64,000 bases of DNA from Limosilactobacillus caecicola (GCF_943192935.1 NZ_CALPCI010000005.1:33639-97638), one strand, 5' to 3'. Numbered from the stretch's first letter, positions 24,659 through 33,960 are shown. Made by a program: numbers and translations. Notes: a model not told the origin generated them from the sequence alone.

Positions 24659-25165
24659 TTATGATAATTTTTTCACCGACTGCTTATGAAACCGGTCTTC
24701 GATCCGGCTCCGCAGTGGGCTGAAGAATTCGTGTTCCGCTTCATAGTCATCCACCAGCGAAACGATCAAGCTTTCCATATAACGCGGCAAGGCCAGGGTC
24801 GCCCCAAACATGTGCTTTAAGATGATGTCACGTTCTTTGGCGTTCAAATTAGTGATCTTTTCCGCATTCCGCAATGCCACCCGCGGATGGATGAACGCGT
24901 GGGATCCCAAATCAAACTTGGTCGTTCGCCAATCGTAATAGAATAAATCGTGCAATAACCCCGCCCGAGCAGTGCTCCGGTAATCCAAGTGCCACCGCTT
25001 TGCAATCCGGTAACTATCATAGGAAACCGCAATTGAGTGTTGGAGGCGGTTGGAATGGTGGTGCTGGGTGTAGTTAGCTAATTTTTGAACAGCAGGCTGG
25101 TCTAACAAATCTTGAACAATCGCAACATATTGTGGGTCTGATTTCCACTCATTTTGTGTTCTCAT
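24659..25165 (-). CDS. HD-domain phosphohydrolase
   Basis: 168 aa. Conserved H43 (LQHSIAVS), H72-D73 (LLHDLFYYDW), a later His (KHMFG) and D (SLVDDYEA) fit the HD metal-binding motif. Resembles small Firmicutes HD hydrolases annotated for phosphohydrolase activity; substrate unknown. Its stop lies 23 bp before the HxlR start, so the two are probably cotranscribed. Confidence 0.9.
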   Translation of the reverse strand: MRTQNEWKSDPQYVAIVQDLLDQPAVQKLANYTQHHHSNRLQHSIAVSYDSYRIAKRWHLDYRSTARAGLLHDLFYYDWRTTKFDLGSHAFIHPRVALRNAEKITNLNAKERDIILKHMFGATLALPRYMESLIVSLVDDYEAEHEFFSPLRSRIEDRFHKQSVKKLS

Positions 25166-25250
25166 TGAAATAATTGCCCCTTTTCTTCTTTTATAAATAT
25201 TTTACACGATTTTTTTATAAAAAGGAATAATAAACTTATCAAAAGTAAGC

Positions 25251-26027
25251 TTATTTTGCTTGATTTAACTGAAACATAAGAATTCCGGCCGAAACGGCGA
25301 CGTTCAGCGATTCTGCCTCACCACGCATTGGGATATAGAGGTTCGTGGTCGTCTGTTCCAGCAGTTCTGCCGCCATTCCTTGCCCTTCGTTTCCCATGAT
25401 CAAGGCAAAGTCCTTTCCTGGATGGACATCACGGAAGTTTTTAGCTTCCGGATTGAGTTGGGTACCGTAAACTGGTAAGTCAGCCTGTTTGAAATCAGCA
25501 ATCCACTTCCGAAGGTCCCCGGCAACTAATTGCAGGTGAAACTGGCTGCCCTGCATCGACCGCACCACTTTCGGGTTGAAAAAGTCAGCCGTTTGACTGC
25601 TGGCCACCACGCCGGCAAAGCCGGCCGCGTCCGCGGTCCGCACCATCGTGCCCACATTACCCGGATCCTGGACCCGGTCTAAAAAGAGCCAGGCGCCTTG
25701 CAAATGATTTGCTGGAATTCGGTGAACATCCGGCATGGTGACAACCGCCACGATTCCTTGGGGAGTATCAGTGGCGGTAATACTATTGATAATCTCTGGG
25801 GTCACCTCATAGACATTTTCAAACAGTGCTACAATATCTTCATGATCACGCAATTCTTCTGGCGTCCCAATTAGGTCCACCAATTCTTGCCCGCTGTTGC
25901 TGGCTTCCTGAACTAAATGCCAACCATCGAGCAAGTACTGACCAAACTTTTTACGCCCCTTCCGGGTTTGTAATTTTCGCCAGTCCTTGACGTGTTGATT
26001 ATGAACGGAAGTTATTTGTTCATTCAT
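25251..26027 (-). CDS. SpoU/TrmH-family RNA 2'-O-methyltransferase
   Basis: 258 aa from ATG 26027 (MNEQITSVHN), with SD GAGGTG about 7 bp upstream; a GTG three codons earlier is part of the SD. N-terminal substrate-binding domain (about 1-85) and a SPOUT knot: motif 1 FLDRVQDPGNVGTMVRTADAAG, motif 2 FALIMGNEGQGM, motif 3 LNVAVSAGILMFQL. Methylates rRNA or tRNA using SAM; the exact site is not determined. Divergent from the acylphosphatase gene, as ysgA is near pheS in bacilli. Confidence 0.95.
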   Translation of the reverse strand: MNEQITSVHNQHVKDWRKLQTRKGRKKFGQYLLDGWHLVQEASNSGQELVDLIGTPEELRDHEDIVALFENVYEVTPEIINSITATDTPQGIVAVVTMPDVHRIPANHLQGAWLFLDRVQDPGNVGTMVRTADAAGFAGVVASSQTADFFNPKVVRSMQGSQFHLQLVAGDLRKWIADFKQADLPVYGTQLNPEAKNFRDVHPGKDFALIMGNEGQGMAAELLEQTTTNLYIPMRGEAESLNVAVSAGILMFQLNQAK

Positions 26028-26084
26028 TTTTCTCACCTCATTTTAGTAAGGCAATTATAACATTAATCCATCAGGAGGTTTATC

Positions 26085-26363
26085 ATGATCAATTATCACC
26101 TCACCGTCAGTGGTCGCGTGCAGGGCGTCGGTTTTCGCTGGAGTACCTACCAGTTGGCCAAAGAAATGGGCGTGACTGGCTACGTCGAAAATCTCGCCAA
26201 CGGTGACGTCGCCATCGTCGTTCAGGGCCCTCACGAGACCGTGCGTCGCTTCGTGCAAGAGGTCCAAGCTGGTGTCTCACCATACGCCCGTGTTGACAAT
26301 GTTCAAATCAAGCCGGGTAACCTAGTCGACTTTAAGGATTTTTCCATTAAAGAGTCCTGGTAA
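26085..26363 (+). CDS. Acylphosphatase
   Basis: 92 aa. Catalytic Arg in GRVQGVGFRW (about residue 19) and Asn in VENLANGDV (about residue 41) are in place; it hydrolyses acyl phosphates. SD AGGAGG 6 bp before the ATG. Divergent from the SpoU methylase and upstream of yidC, a neighbourhood (rnmG/acyP/yidC) common in lactobacilli. Confidence 0.96.
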   Translation: MINYHLTVSGRVQGVGFRWSTYQLAKEMGVTGYVENLANGDVAIVVQGPHETVRRFVQEVQAGVSPYARVDNVQIKPGNLVDFKDFSIKESW

Positions 26364-26434
26364 ATTGACTGGAATTCAGTCCTTATTTAAGGTAAGATAC
26401 CCTTTGTATAACTTAAAAAAAGGATGAAGGAATT

Positions 26435-27388
26435 TTGAAAAAATTAAAACGTTGGACCCTGGCGGGCGGATTAGCAAGTTTGCTCCTCCTGCTCTCCGGA
26501 TGTGTCCGCACGACCAAAAGTGGTAAGCCATATGGAATGGTTTACGAATACCTAGCCAAGCCCATGCAACATCTGATGGAATGGCTCGCCGCCCACTTAG
26601 GTAACAACTATGGCTGGGCCATCATCGTCATCGTGATCATCGTCCGGATGATCCTCTTGCCATTAATGATGAACCAAATGAAGAAGACCACCTTAATGCA
26701 AGAAAAAATGTCGATGATCCAACCGCAGTTACGCGAAATTCAACGCCGCCAAAAGGAAGCTAAGACGCCGGAGGAACAAGCGGCAACAACTCAAGCCATG
26801 ATGGCACTGTACCGTGACAACAACATCAGCATGACGGGCGGAATCGGTTGTTTACCACTGCTGATCCAGTTGCCAGTCTTTGCAGCCTTGTATGCAGCCA
26901 TCCGGTATTCTCCAGACCTTTACCATGCCACCTTCATGGGGATTGCCTTAGGGAAGCCAAGTATCATCTTGGCCATTCTCTCCTTTGTCGCCTACCTCTT
27001 CCAAGGCTGGTTATCCATGATTGGGATGCCAAAGAACCAACAAAAGCAAATGCGGATGATGATGCTGATGAGTCCGGTCATGATCTTCTTCATTTCGATG
27101 ACCTCTTCAGCCGGACTGGGTCTCTACTTCTTTATCGGTGGGCTGTTCGCGATCTTGCAAACTTGGCTGATTAACGCCTACCGGCCGCGCCTGAAAAAGC
27201 AGATTGCGAAAGAAGTTAAGCAACAACCCGTTAAAAAGCCGGTGATCGATGCACAACCGATTAACAAGTCCACTAGTGATAGTCACCAAAATGCGGTTGA
27301 ACAACTGCAAAACAAGCAAGCGAAGAAGCCAGCCGCCAACCGCAACCAACGCCGGAACGCTGGTAAACAACATCACAAGAACAATTAA
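26435..27388 (+). CDS. yidC: YidC/Oxa1 membrane protein insertase (YidC2-type lipoprotein)
   Basis: 317 aa with TTG start at 26435 (SD AAGGATGAAGGA). Lipoprotein signal with SGC lipobox (Cys23), five membrane segments with the hydrophilic-groove Arg in helix 1 (IIVIIVRMILLPLMM), a charged coiled coil (about 85-125) and a long basic C-terminal tail (about 250-317) that contacts ribosomes in YidC2 proteins. Inserts and folds membrane proteins with or without SecYEG. It may be one of two YidC copies. Terminator follows at 27394-27433. Confidence 0.96.
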   Translation: MKKLKRWTLAGGLASLLLLLSGCVRTTKSGKPYGMVYEYLAKPMQHLMEWLAAHLGNNYGWAIIVIVIIVRMILLPLMMNQMKKTTLMQEKMSMIQPQLREIQRRQKEAKTPEEQAATTQAMMALYRDNNISMTGGIGCLPLLIQLPVFAALYAAIRYSPDLYHATFMGIALGKPSIILAILSFVAYLFQGWLSMIGMPKNQQKQMRMMMLMSPVMIFFISMTSSAGLGLYFFIGGLFAILQTWLINAYRPRLKKQIAKEVKQQPVKKPVIDAQPINKSTSDSHQNAVEQLQNKQAKKPAANRNQRRNAGKQHHKNN

Positions 27389-27393
27389 TTAAC

Positions 27394-27433
27394 TGAAGGC
27401 TTCTGCGCAACTCATTGTCAGAAGCCTTTTTTG
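27394..27433 (+). terminator. Terminator of yidC
   Basis: GAAGGCTTCTG / CAGAAGCCTTTTTT stem just past the stop codon. Confidence 0.88.
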
Positions 27434-27443
27434 GAGGAACCAA

Positions 27444-27854
27444 ATGATTAAACCAATTAACCATGACGTGATCAGTTTGCAACAGGTCAGTCAACCTGCC
27501 CAGCAACCCGACGTCTCAATTGCCCGGGACCTGCTCGACACCCTCGCTGCCCACCGGCAGGAATGCGTTGGCATGGCTGCCAATATGATCGGCATTGCCA
27601 AGCGAATCATCGTCGTCAACATCGGGCCAACGAACATCGCCATGTTGAATCCAAAAATTATTGCCAAACAACAGCCCTACAAAACCAGTGAAGGTTGTCT
27701 GAGTCTCGAAGGAACCCGACCGACCAACCGTTTTCAAAAGATCACCGTGAAATTTTTCGACCTCCAGTGGCAAAAGCAAACCCTTCGTCTGGAAGGCTTT
27801 CCAGCCCAAATTGTCCAACATGAAATTGATCACTGTGATGGCATTTTGATTTAA
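27444..27854 (+). CDS. Peptide deformylase-like protein (short paralogue)
   Basis: 136 aa. Motif 2 EGCLSLEG and motif 3 QHEIDH (HExxH metal site) are intact. Motif 1, canonically GxGxAAxQ, reads VGMAANMIG with the catalytic Gln replaced by Met/Asn. Such short DefB-like proteins occur beside a canonical deformylase in lactobacilli and streptococci, so formyl-Met removal is uncertain. SD GGAGG upstream; the gene is flanked by terminators on both sides and so is transcribed alone. Confidence 0.9.
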   Translation: MIKPINHDVISLQQVSQPAQQPDVSIARDLLDTLAAHRQECVGMAANMIGIAKRIIVVNIGPTNIAMLNPKIIAKQQPYKTSEGCLSLEGTRPTNRFQKITVKFFDLQWQKQTLRLEGFPAQIVQHEIDHCDGILI

Positions 27855-27870
27855 AGAAAAATTACAAAAC

Positions 27871-27911
27871 AAGCGGAGTTAGTTGCATTTCACAACTAAC
27901 TCCGCTTTATT
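27871..27911. terminator. Bidirectional terminator
   Basis: AAGCGGAGTTAGTTG...CAACTAACTCCGCTT near-perfect stem between the deformylase-like gene and the convergent histidine kinase gene. Confidence 0.88.
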
Positions 27912-27912
27912 A

Positions 27913-29409
27913 CTATTCATCATTAACTTCATTTTTCACAATCGGCAAGGTAATCCGGAAAATCGAGCCAGCACCAACTTGGCTTTCCAGGGTGATTGTT
28001 CCGTGATAACCCTTGATTAAACGTTCCGCAATCGATAAGCCAAGGCCATTACCACCCTTCTTGCGGCTGCGTGCCTTATCGACCCGGTAGAAGCGGTCAA
28101 ACACCTTGGCTGCTTCCTCAGGAGCGATCCCCTCACCAAAGTCTTGCACCGCTATTTCAACCGAATTGAAATTCCGGGACAAGGAAAGGTGGATCTCCTT
28201 GCGATCCGTTGAATACTTAACCGCATTATCACACAGGATAATCAAAATTTGCTCCAGGTGATCCCGGTAAATATTAACGTCCACGTCCTGACGTAAGTCA
28301 TTATCGAAACTAAATTTAAAATCTGGGTGAATCATCTTGAAGTTGTTGTAGACCTGCTCAACAACTTCTTCCACTTTTGTGGTAGCGTTTCTAAACTTAA
28401 TTTCTACCTGCTCTGCCCGGGACAGGTCCAGCATTTCCTGAACAAGATTATTCATCCGACTGGTCTCATCCAAGGAGGCTTTAATCGAATTTTCGAGCAC
28501 CTTCGGATCATCTTTGCCCCACCGTTCCAGCATTTCCATGTGGCCCTGAATAATGGCCACTGGCGTCCGCAATTCATGGGAAACATCCCCGACAAACTGG
28601 GATTGTTGATCAATGTAACGCTGGGTGCGGTCCAGCATTTCGTTCAGCAACGCACTAAGTTCACCGATTTCATCATTCCGCTTTAATTCTGGCGTCCGGA
28701 CGTCCTTCGTTGGGTCCTTGGTTACTACTTCCAGGGTTTGGCGAATGTCGGTCAGCGGGCGCAATAGAAAGTAGGATAAGCCATAACCAAGCAATCCACT
28801 AAAGATCACTACTAAACATAATACCAAGCTCGTAATTAGCAGGAGCCGGTGATAGCGATGATAATAATTCGTCAATGGATTCTCAATTTGAAGGTAACCA
28901 ATAATTTTTTTACTGCCCGCCATTCTGATTGGGGTTCGGCCGATAATCATCTTATGGTGAAGGCCCTTTTGCACTGTCAATTGCTCAGCGGAGACTTTTT
29001 GCAATTCTTTAATGACTTTCCCAGTTTGAAAGATCAAATGCCCCTGCTGGTTATACACCGCCACGTTCTGGTGGGAATTACTTAGTCCCTGTAACAGGGG
29101 ACGGTGGTATAAATTTTGGCTGGTAACCTGTTGGTTATCTGCAGCCAATGCCTGACGTTGAAAAGTGGCATTCACAGAAGCGTTTGTCAAGCTGCCGTTT
29201 GCATTTTGGCCTAACTGATGGCTGATCGTCGTCAAGCTTTGATTTAATGCCGACCGTTCTTGATTCAACAAGTCATTGGTGAACGCCATAAAAATCGTGA
29301 CCACCACGATCAGTCCGATAATTAACGAACCGAGCGCCGTCCCAAAGGCCCATTTTAATTTTAGAGAAACAAACTTCCGGGGCTTTGGTTTTGTCAATTG
29401 CTCTTTCAT
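27913..29409 (-). CDS. Sensor histidine kinase (ArlS/LisK-like)
   Basis: 498 aa. Two membrane helices (about 24-43 and 188-212) enclose an extracellular sensor of about 145 residues; HAMP (about 214-266), HisKA with phospho-acceptor H278 (DVSHELRTP), and HATPase_c with N box CDNAVKY, G1 DFGEGI, G2 GNGLGLS. It autophosphorylates and passes phosphate to the response regulator 15 bp upstream. Topology and gene order match ArlS/LisK of Firmicutes, linked there to envelope stress and autolysis; signal here unknown. Confidence 0.95.
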   Translation of the reverse strand: MKEQLTKPKPRKFVSLKLKWAFGTALGSLIIGLIVVVTIFMAFTNDLLNQERSALNQSLTTISHQLGQNANGSLTNASVNATFQRQALAADNQQVTSQNLYHRPLLQGLSNSHQNVAVYNQQGHLIFQTGKVIKELQKVSAEQLTVQKGLHHKMIIGRTPIRMAGSKKIIGYLQIENPLTNYYHRYHRLLLITSLVLCLVVIFSGLLGYGLSYFLLRPLTDIRQTLEVVTKDPTKDVRTPELKRNDEIGELSALLNEMLDRTQRYIDQQSQFVGDVSHELRTPVAIIQGHMEMLERWGKDDPKVLENSIKASLDETSRMNNLVQEMLDLSRAEQVEIKFRNATTKVEEVVEQVYNNFKMIHPDFKFSFDNDLRQDVDVNIYRDHLEQILIILCDNAVKYSTDRKEIHLSLSRNFNSVEIAVQDFGEGIAPEEAAKVFDRFYRVDKARSRKKGGNGLGLSIAERLIKGYHGTITLESQVGAGSIFRITLPIVKNEVNDE

Positions 29410-29424
29410 AGCCCAACGCCTCGA

Positions 29425-30111
29425 TTACGAACGAATAACGTACCCGGTACCACGGACGGTTTGGATATAACTCTTTTCACCAGGACGGTCAATCTTGTTC
29501 CGAAGGTAACGAATGTAAACGTCAACCACGTTCGTTTCGACTTTAGCATCGTAGCCCCAAACCTTGCTCAATAATTCCTGACGGGACATGACCACGTTGA
29601 TATTTTCCATCAAGATCAGTAATAATTCGTACTCCCGCTTGGTCAGGTTGATGACCTCATCATCGCGGCGGACGACTCGGTTTTCTTTTTCAATCGTCAA
29701 GTCCTTGTACTTAACCGTTGTTTGGTGATTGTTATTATTGCCATCTTCAATGCTGATCCGCCGCAACAGTGCCCGGACCCGTGCCAATAATTCTTCGATT
29801 GCAAATGGCTTGACGATGTAATCATCCGCCCCGTGGTCAAGGCCTGAGACCCGATCAATGACGGAGTCCCGCGCGGTCATGATAATAATTGGCGTATCCT
29901 TTTCTTCACGGACTCGCCGGGCAACTTCAATCCCGTTGAGTTCCGGTAACATCAGGTCGAGTAGAATTACGTCAAAGTCCTGGTTTAGGGCTGATTCCAG
30001 CCCAGCCCGGCCATCGAGTTCAACATCCGTTTCGTATCCTTCGTGCTTTAATTCCAAATCCACGAAATTTGCGAGATTTTCTTCATCTTCAATAATTAAA
30101 ATTCGACTCAT
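29425..30111 (-). CDS. OmpR/PhoB-family response regulator (ArlR/LisR-like)
   Basis: 228 aa. Receiver domain (1-118) with acid pocket E8/D9/E10, phospho-acceptor D52 (LLDLMLP) and the KPF Lys; C-terminal winged helix (about 130-226) with the LTKREYELLLILMEN and TVRGTGYVIR signatures. Binds DNA as a phosphorylated dimer. The Asn/His-rich linker (GNNNNHQ) is slightly unusual. Cotranscribed with the kinase, the regulator first. Confidence 0.96.
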   Translation of the reverse strand: MSRILIIEDEENLANFVDLELKHEGYETDVELDGRAGLESALNQDFDVILLDLMLPELNGIEVARRVREEKDTPIIIMTARDSVIDRVSGLDHGADDYIVKPFAIEELLARVRALLRRISIEDGNNNNHQTTVKYKDLTIEKENRVVRRDDEVINLTKREYELLLILMENINVVMSRQELLSKVWGYDAKVETNVVDVYIRYLRNKIDRPGEKSYIQTVRGTGYVIRS

Positions 30112-30194
30112 TTCTTCACCCTCAAATTTAAACTTTTTAAACCATAATTCAGTTTATCATAATTTTTTAATGAAAGTGCTAATTATGTCAATAA

Positions 30195-30238
30195 AAAAAG
30201 CTTTCCCAGGTCCGGCGCCTAAGGGAAAGCTTTTAATT
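30195..30238. terminator. Terminator of rpmF
   Basis: AAAAAAGCTTTCCC / GGGAAAGCTTTT stem. On the minus strand it follows the rpmF stop, upstream of the response regulator gene. Confidence 0.88.
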
Positions 30239-30248
30239 TGAAGTAAGA

Positions 30249-30428
30249 TTAGTTGTTCTTGGCAACAACTTCCTTACCATTGTAGTAACCACAGTTTGGA
30301 CAAACCATGTGTGACTTACGAAGTTCACCACAGTTTGGACAAGGTGCTAAGCCCGGAACAGTCAACTTGATGTGTCCCCGACGGTTACGCTTACGAGTCT
30401 TTGATGTCTTTCGTGCTGGTACAGCCAT
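30249..30428 (-). CDS. rpmF: 50S ribosomal protein L32
   Basis: 59 aa from ATG 30428 ([14 protein letters not shown]), SD AAGGAGG 8 bp upstream; three extra codons in the frame precede the SD spacing. Zinc ribbon CPNC...CPNC present. In Firmicutes ylbN-rpmF form an operon and this order is kept here. Confidence 0.98.
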   Translation of the reverse strand: MAVPARKTSKTRKRNRRGHIKLTVPGLAPCPNCGELRKSHMVCPNCGYYNGKEVVAKNN

Positions 30429-30482
30429 GTTTGACACCTCCTTATAAAAATTTTATCCACTAGGTTTTTAACCGTTCGCTAA

Positions 30483-31031
30483 TTATTTTTCATCCTGATC
30501 AGGAAATAAGTTTTTCAACTTAGCGAAACGTGGATCAACATGGTCAGAATCCTGATGATCGTCAGCGACTTCCTCGGTCACTGCCCAGCCCTTACCGGAA
30601 GGCAACTGGTCGTTGGCGGCTTCTTCAGGCGTTAATACCCGTGTCGGAATTTGTTCGTAAATATTTTCAATTAACGATTCATCAAAATCAATTGTTTGAT
30701 GATCGCGAGGAAGAACAAAAACCACTTCGTCATCTTCATAACGGTCCAGGTGACTTTCATCAGCCGTGTATACCTCAGAAAAGTCAAAGGAGAGTGGTAA
30801 CTTCACGGGTTGTAATGAACGAGTAGAAGGCACCGTGATTTCACCATCCACGTGGGCACTCACGGTTGCGTCTCCATCATGGTAGGTGACGTAACCATCT
30901 ACTTTCATTGGTTGCGCGTCCAGAATATCATCTGGAAAACGTTTGGTAAGTGATGCTTTCAGATCAAAAGTACTGTCAAAGTGAAGTGGTTCGTCAGAAT
31001 AACGATGTAATTCATTAAGTGACCATTTCAT
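30483..31031 (-). CDS. ylbN: YceD/YlbN family protein (DUF177)
   Basis: 182 aa, acidic. Pattern VDGYVTYHDGDATVSAHVDGEITVPSTRSL and the C-terminal PTRVLTPEEA...GKGWAV segment fit DUF177, though the family's usual Cys pairs are replaced. YceD/YlbN is linked to large-subunit rRNA or ribosome maturation and is coupled to rpmF as here. SD AGGAGG upstream. Confidence 0.92.
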   Translation of the reverse strand: MKWSLNELHRYSDEPLHFDSTFDLKASLTKRFPDDILDAQPMKVDGYVTYHDGDATVSAHVDGEITVPSTRSLQPVKLPLSFDFSEVYTADESHLDRYEDDEVVFVLPRDHQTIDFDESLIENIYEQIPTRVLTPEEAANDQLPSGKGWAVTEEVADDHQDSDHVDPRFAKLKNLFPDQDEK

Positions 31032-31095
31032 AGTACTAACCTCCTAATGCAACGTGCCCAATTATACGCTGTCGACTATTGATTGTCAACGACTT

Positions 31096-32241
31096 TTACT
31101 TGACAGTCATTCTGAGCGGGGCTCGTTTTAAATCTTGTTCAACGGGTGTGAAATTTTGGTACAATTTGCCTGCTCGATAATCTAAATCTAAGCGACCTTC
31201 ATCCAACGTCTGGTCGACCTTCACAATTAACGGGTATTGCAACCGTTTCTTAACTGCATGCAGGTATTCCTGCCCCCGCTGTGTAAATCCTAGGACGTGG
31301 TGGTAAGGATGTTGCACACTCCACGCGACCTGGTCCCTCGTCGCCTGCAGAACAATGTACAAAAAAAGCCGGAGCAAATGGGCGTATGTATATCGTTTCG
31401 TCTTAGCACCTTTCATGAAACCTGCAAAGGTCAGGTTTTGTCCCGCAACCCGTTTCAAACGATTTTCCAGGCCCTCTGACATTTGGTAAATTTGGCTCAA
31501 CCGACTCGTCGGTGCCTGGATCAATTCATTACGCAACAGGGGGTACAAAGCTTCCCAACTCGGTAGCTTTTCAAGTGCCCGTAACTGGTCCAAAGATGGC
31601 TGCGGAACGGCTTCAGTAACCTGTGACCATTCACGCTCACGAACTCCCTGGCGAATCGCACTGGCACTCGCAATGTGCCCACTAATTGTTTGGTCATGAT
31701 AATTGCTGCCCTGCCGAGCAATCGGTCGCAAATTCAGCGAGTACCCATGGTGTAGTTTGGCCTTCGTATAGCTAAAGGCAAGAATATCGTTCGGATCAAC
31801 TAATGATACCCCTACTTGTTCTTGCAATTGCTGATTAAACTGGGTCGCATAGGTTTGATCAAACTGGTGAAACTGATCACTCTGGAAGTGTTGCTCTAAC
31901 CCCACCAAGTGCGCAAAGTCCCACTCTGGGTGCTCGGCGCCAAACACCACGTCCTGGACCTGCAAATCATTGAGGAGGCGCAGGGCCCCGCTAGCAAAGC
32001 GATCCGCGGGTTCAACCGCACTCACCAGCGGTAACTCAATCACCAGATCGACCCCGTTAGCTAACGCCGCTTGGGTTCGTTGCCACTTATCAAGGACCGT
32101 TGGCTCACCGCGTTGCGTAAAATTACCGCTCATCACGGCCACCACGACATCCGCCTTCGTCAACTGCCGCGCCTGCTGAAGGTGGTAGCGATGACCATTG
32201 TGAAAAGGATTATATTCAACAACTAAACCGACTGCCCGCAT
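31096..32241 (-). CDS. tmcAL: tRNA(Met) cytidine acetate ligase
   Basis: 381 aa from ATG 32241 (MRAVGLVVEYNPFHNGH); SD AGGTGA 6 bp upstream. Nucleotidyltransferase core with the HxGH-like FHNGH, then VMSGNFTQRGEP and the family-specific region containing GFMKGAKTKRYTYAHLLR. TmcAL (YlbM) activates acetate with ATP and acetylates C34 of elongator tRNA-Met. Overlaps the methyltransferase stop upstream; next gene is ylbN, matching the ylbM-ylbN-rpmF order of bacilli. Confidence 0.95.
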   Translation of the reverse strand: MRAVGLVVEYNPFHNGHRYHLQQARQLTKADVVVAVMSGNFTQRGEPTVLDKWQRTQAALANGVDLVIELPLVSAVEPADRFASGALRLLNDLQVQDVVFGAEHPEWDFAHLVGLEQHFQSDQFHQFDQTYATQFNQQLQEQVGVSLVDPNDILAFSYTKAKLHHGYSLNLRPIARQGSNYHDQTISGHIASASAIRQGVREREWSQVTEAVPQPSLDQLRALEKLPSWEALYPLLRNELIQAPTSRLSQIYQMSEGLENRLKRVAGQNLTFAGFMKGAKTKRYTYAHLLRLFLYIVLQATRDQVAWSVQHPYHHVLGFTQRGQEYLHAVKKRLQYPLIVKVDQTLDEGRLDLDYRAGKLYQNFTPVEQDLKRAPLRMTVK

Positions 32242-32242
32242 G

Positions 32243-32986
32243 TTATTCACCTACCCGACATTTGAAAAACCACCGCGTCGTGGTTGGCCCCGGTTGGCCC
32301 TGGCCGAAATCGCTCGTCACTTCAATCTGGGTAAATCCGCTTTCGTGCAATGCCTGCTTGAGAGTTTCCAACGGATAGGACCGCTCAAAGTGGGTTTCCG
32401 CAAGGCGCCGGTAATTACCGTCCGCCTGCCGGTCAAAAAACGATAGCTCATGAATGACCCCGTGTGGCACGTCATCATCCGCAAAACTGGACCAAACAAA
32501 AAAGCGCTGATTATCCGGTGACTGATAATTAAACATGAACCCCGGATACTTTTCGTCCGTTTGGTATGGCGTAATCACATCGAAGAGGAAGATTCCGTAT
32601 GGTTTTAAATGTGCATGGACCTGGGTAAACGTCTGCTGAACTTCCGCCATATCAGCCAAGTAACATAACGAATCCGCAAAACAGGTCACAACATCAAACT
32701 GCCCCAGGCCATCAAGATCGAGCATATTGGCCTGCACTAATTCTAAGTCAACCTTCGCGGCCGCCGCATGCTGCGAAGCTAACACCAGCATTTCAGCAGA
32801 TAAATCCACGTCTGTGACCTGGTAGCCTTTTTGGGCCAATAAAACACCTAAACGTCCGGCACCACCAGCTAGATCTAATAGCTGAGTACCGGGCGTTGTA
32901 TTGGCCTGAACGTATTGCTGCCACTGCAAGTACAGTTGCTCATCAAACAGTTCATCATAATACTGAGCAAAGGAACCGTAAATCAT
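32243..32986 (-). CDS. Class I SAM-dependent methyltransferase (YqeM-like)
   Basis: 247 aa. Rossmann motif I LLDLAGGAGRLGVLLA, motif II VTDVDLSAEMLVLA and motif IV FDVVTCFADSLCYL are clear. Lies one base from rsfS in the position of yqeM in bacilli. Substrate unknown. Cotranscribed with the surrounding ribosome-assembly genes. Confidence 0.94.
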   Translation of the reverse strand: MIYGSFAQYYDELFDEQLYLQWQQYVQANTTPGTQLLDLAGGAGRLGVLLAQKGYQVTDVDLSAEMLVLASQHAAAAKVDLELVQANMLDLDGLGQFDVVTCFADSLCYLADMAEVQQTFTQVHAHLKPYGIFLFDVITPYQTDEKYPGFMFNYQSPDNQRFFVWSSFADDDVPHGVIHELSFFDRQADGNYRRLAETHFERSYPLETLKQALHESGFTQIEVTSDFGQGQPGPTTTRWFFKCRVGE

Positions 32987-33343
32987 TTAGTCATTTACCC
33001 ATTGTTCGACGTTGACCAGTGGGGCATCTGCCCAGAGCTTTTCCAAGTTGTAGAAGTGCCGGGTTTCTTCACGGAAAACGTGGACAACAACGTCACCAAG
33101 GTCTACTAGGACCCATTGCGCCGCATTTTTACCTTCAACACTCCCAATTTCAATGTGTTCCTGGTGGGCCATTTCTACAATCGCGTTCACGATCGCTTGC
33201 ACTTGCCGGTCAGAACCACCCGTCATAACCACGAAATAATCCGCCATTGGGCTAATTTCGTCAACTTTGAGAGCGACAATATCTTCGGCCCGCCGACCAT
33301 CAGCCGCTTTAACAACCTTTTCTAATAATTCTTTACTATCCAT
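32987..33343 (-). CDS. rsfS: Ribosome silencing factor RsfS
   Basis: 118 aa from ATG 33343 (MDSKELLEKVV), SD AAAGGAG 8 bp upstream. DUF143 fold with DYFVVMTGGSDRQVQAIVNAI and WVLVDLGDVVVHVF. Binds L14 on the 50S subunit and blocks joining with 30S under starvation. Its ATG overlaps the yqeK stop, implying coupling. Confidence 0.97.
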   Translation of the reverse strand: MDSKELLEKVVKAADGRRAEDIVALKVDEISPMADYFVVMTGGSDRQVQAIVNAIVEMAHQEHIEIGSVEGKNAAQWVLVDLGDVVVHVFREETRHFYNLEKLWADAPLVNVEQWVND

Positions 33344-33960
33344 TAATGATTCTCCTTTTGATACTTCGGTACCCATGCATTATACGTCACCAGTGTTTGC
33401 GGATAGACTGGCTGACCCTTGTGAATTAAATATTCCAACGTGTGTTGGGTTTGGTAAGCGACCCCCGCCCCTAAATCCTGGGCAGTAATTTGCCGGGCCG
33501 CTTCTACACCAGGAAAATCGCGTCCTGGTTCGATGTAGTCAGCCATGTACACAATCTGGGCCAATTTCGTCATGTAGTTACTCCCGACGGTGTGTTGGCG
33601 AATTGCATTCAAGATGTCTTCGTCACCCACACCGAGTTCGTCCTTGATCATTTCCGCTCCCACGACACCGTGCCAAATAGCATTGCCGTAATTCAGGAGG
33701 TCAGGATCCATTTGTTTGGCATGAATCACGTCAATGAAGTCCTGGTCAGGGCGTTGCTTGGCGTAGTCATGACATAAACCAGCAATACTAGCCTTTTCAA
33801 CATCAACACCGTTCTGTTCAGCCAACTGAATGGCTGTTTGTTCAACCCGACAAACGTGAGCAAAACGCTTTGGGGACAATGCCTCACGTAGTCGGGCCAC
33901 TAATTCTTCCCGTGTCAACGGTAATAAATGCTCTTGATATTCCAATTCATGCTTAGTCAA
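33343..33960 (-). CDS. yqeK: HD-domain nucleotide hydrolase YqeK
   Basis: About 205 aa if started at TTG 33960 (LTKHELEYQ), just inside the end of nadD; a longer frame to 34083 is out of family. HD motif residues: HVCRVEQTA, LCHDYAKQRP, IWHGVVGAE and MADYIEPGRDF. YqeK hydrolyses diadenosine tetraphosphate to two ADP. The start codon is uncertain since AGGAG lies 12-13 bp away. Conserved nadD-yqeK-rsfS order. Confidence 0.93.
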   Translation of the reverse strand: MTKHELEYQEHLLPLTREELVARLREALSPKRFAHVCRVEQTAIQLAEQNGVDVEKASIAGLCHDYAKQRPDQDFIDVIHAKQMDPDLLNYGNAIWHGVVGAEMIKDELGVGDEDILNAIRQHTVGSNYMTKLAQIVYMADYIEPGRDFPGVEAARQITAQDLGAGVAYQTQHTLEYLIHKGQPVYPQTLVTYNAWVPKYQKENH

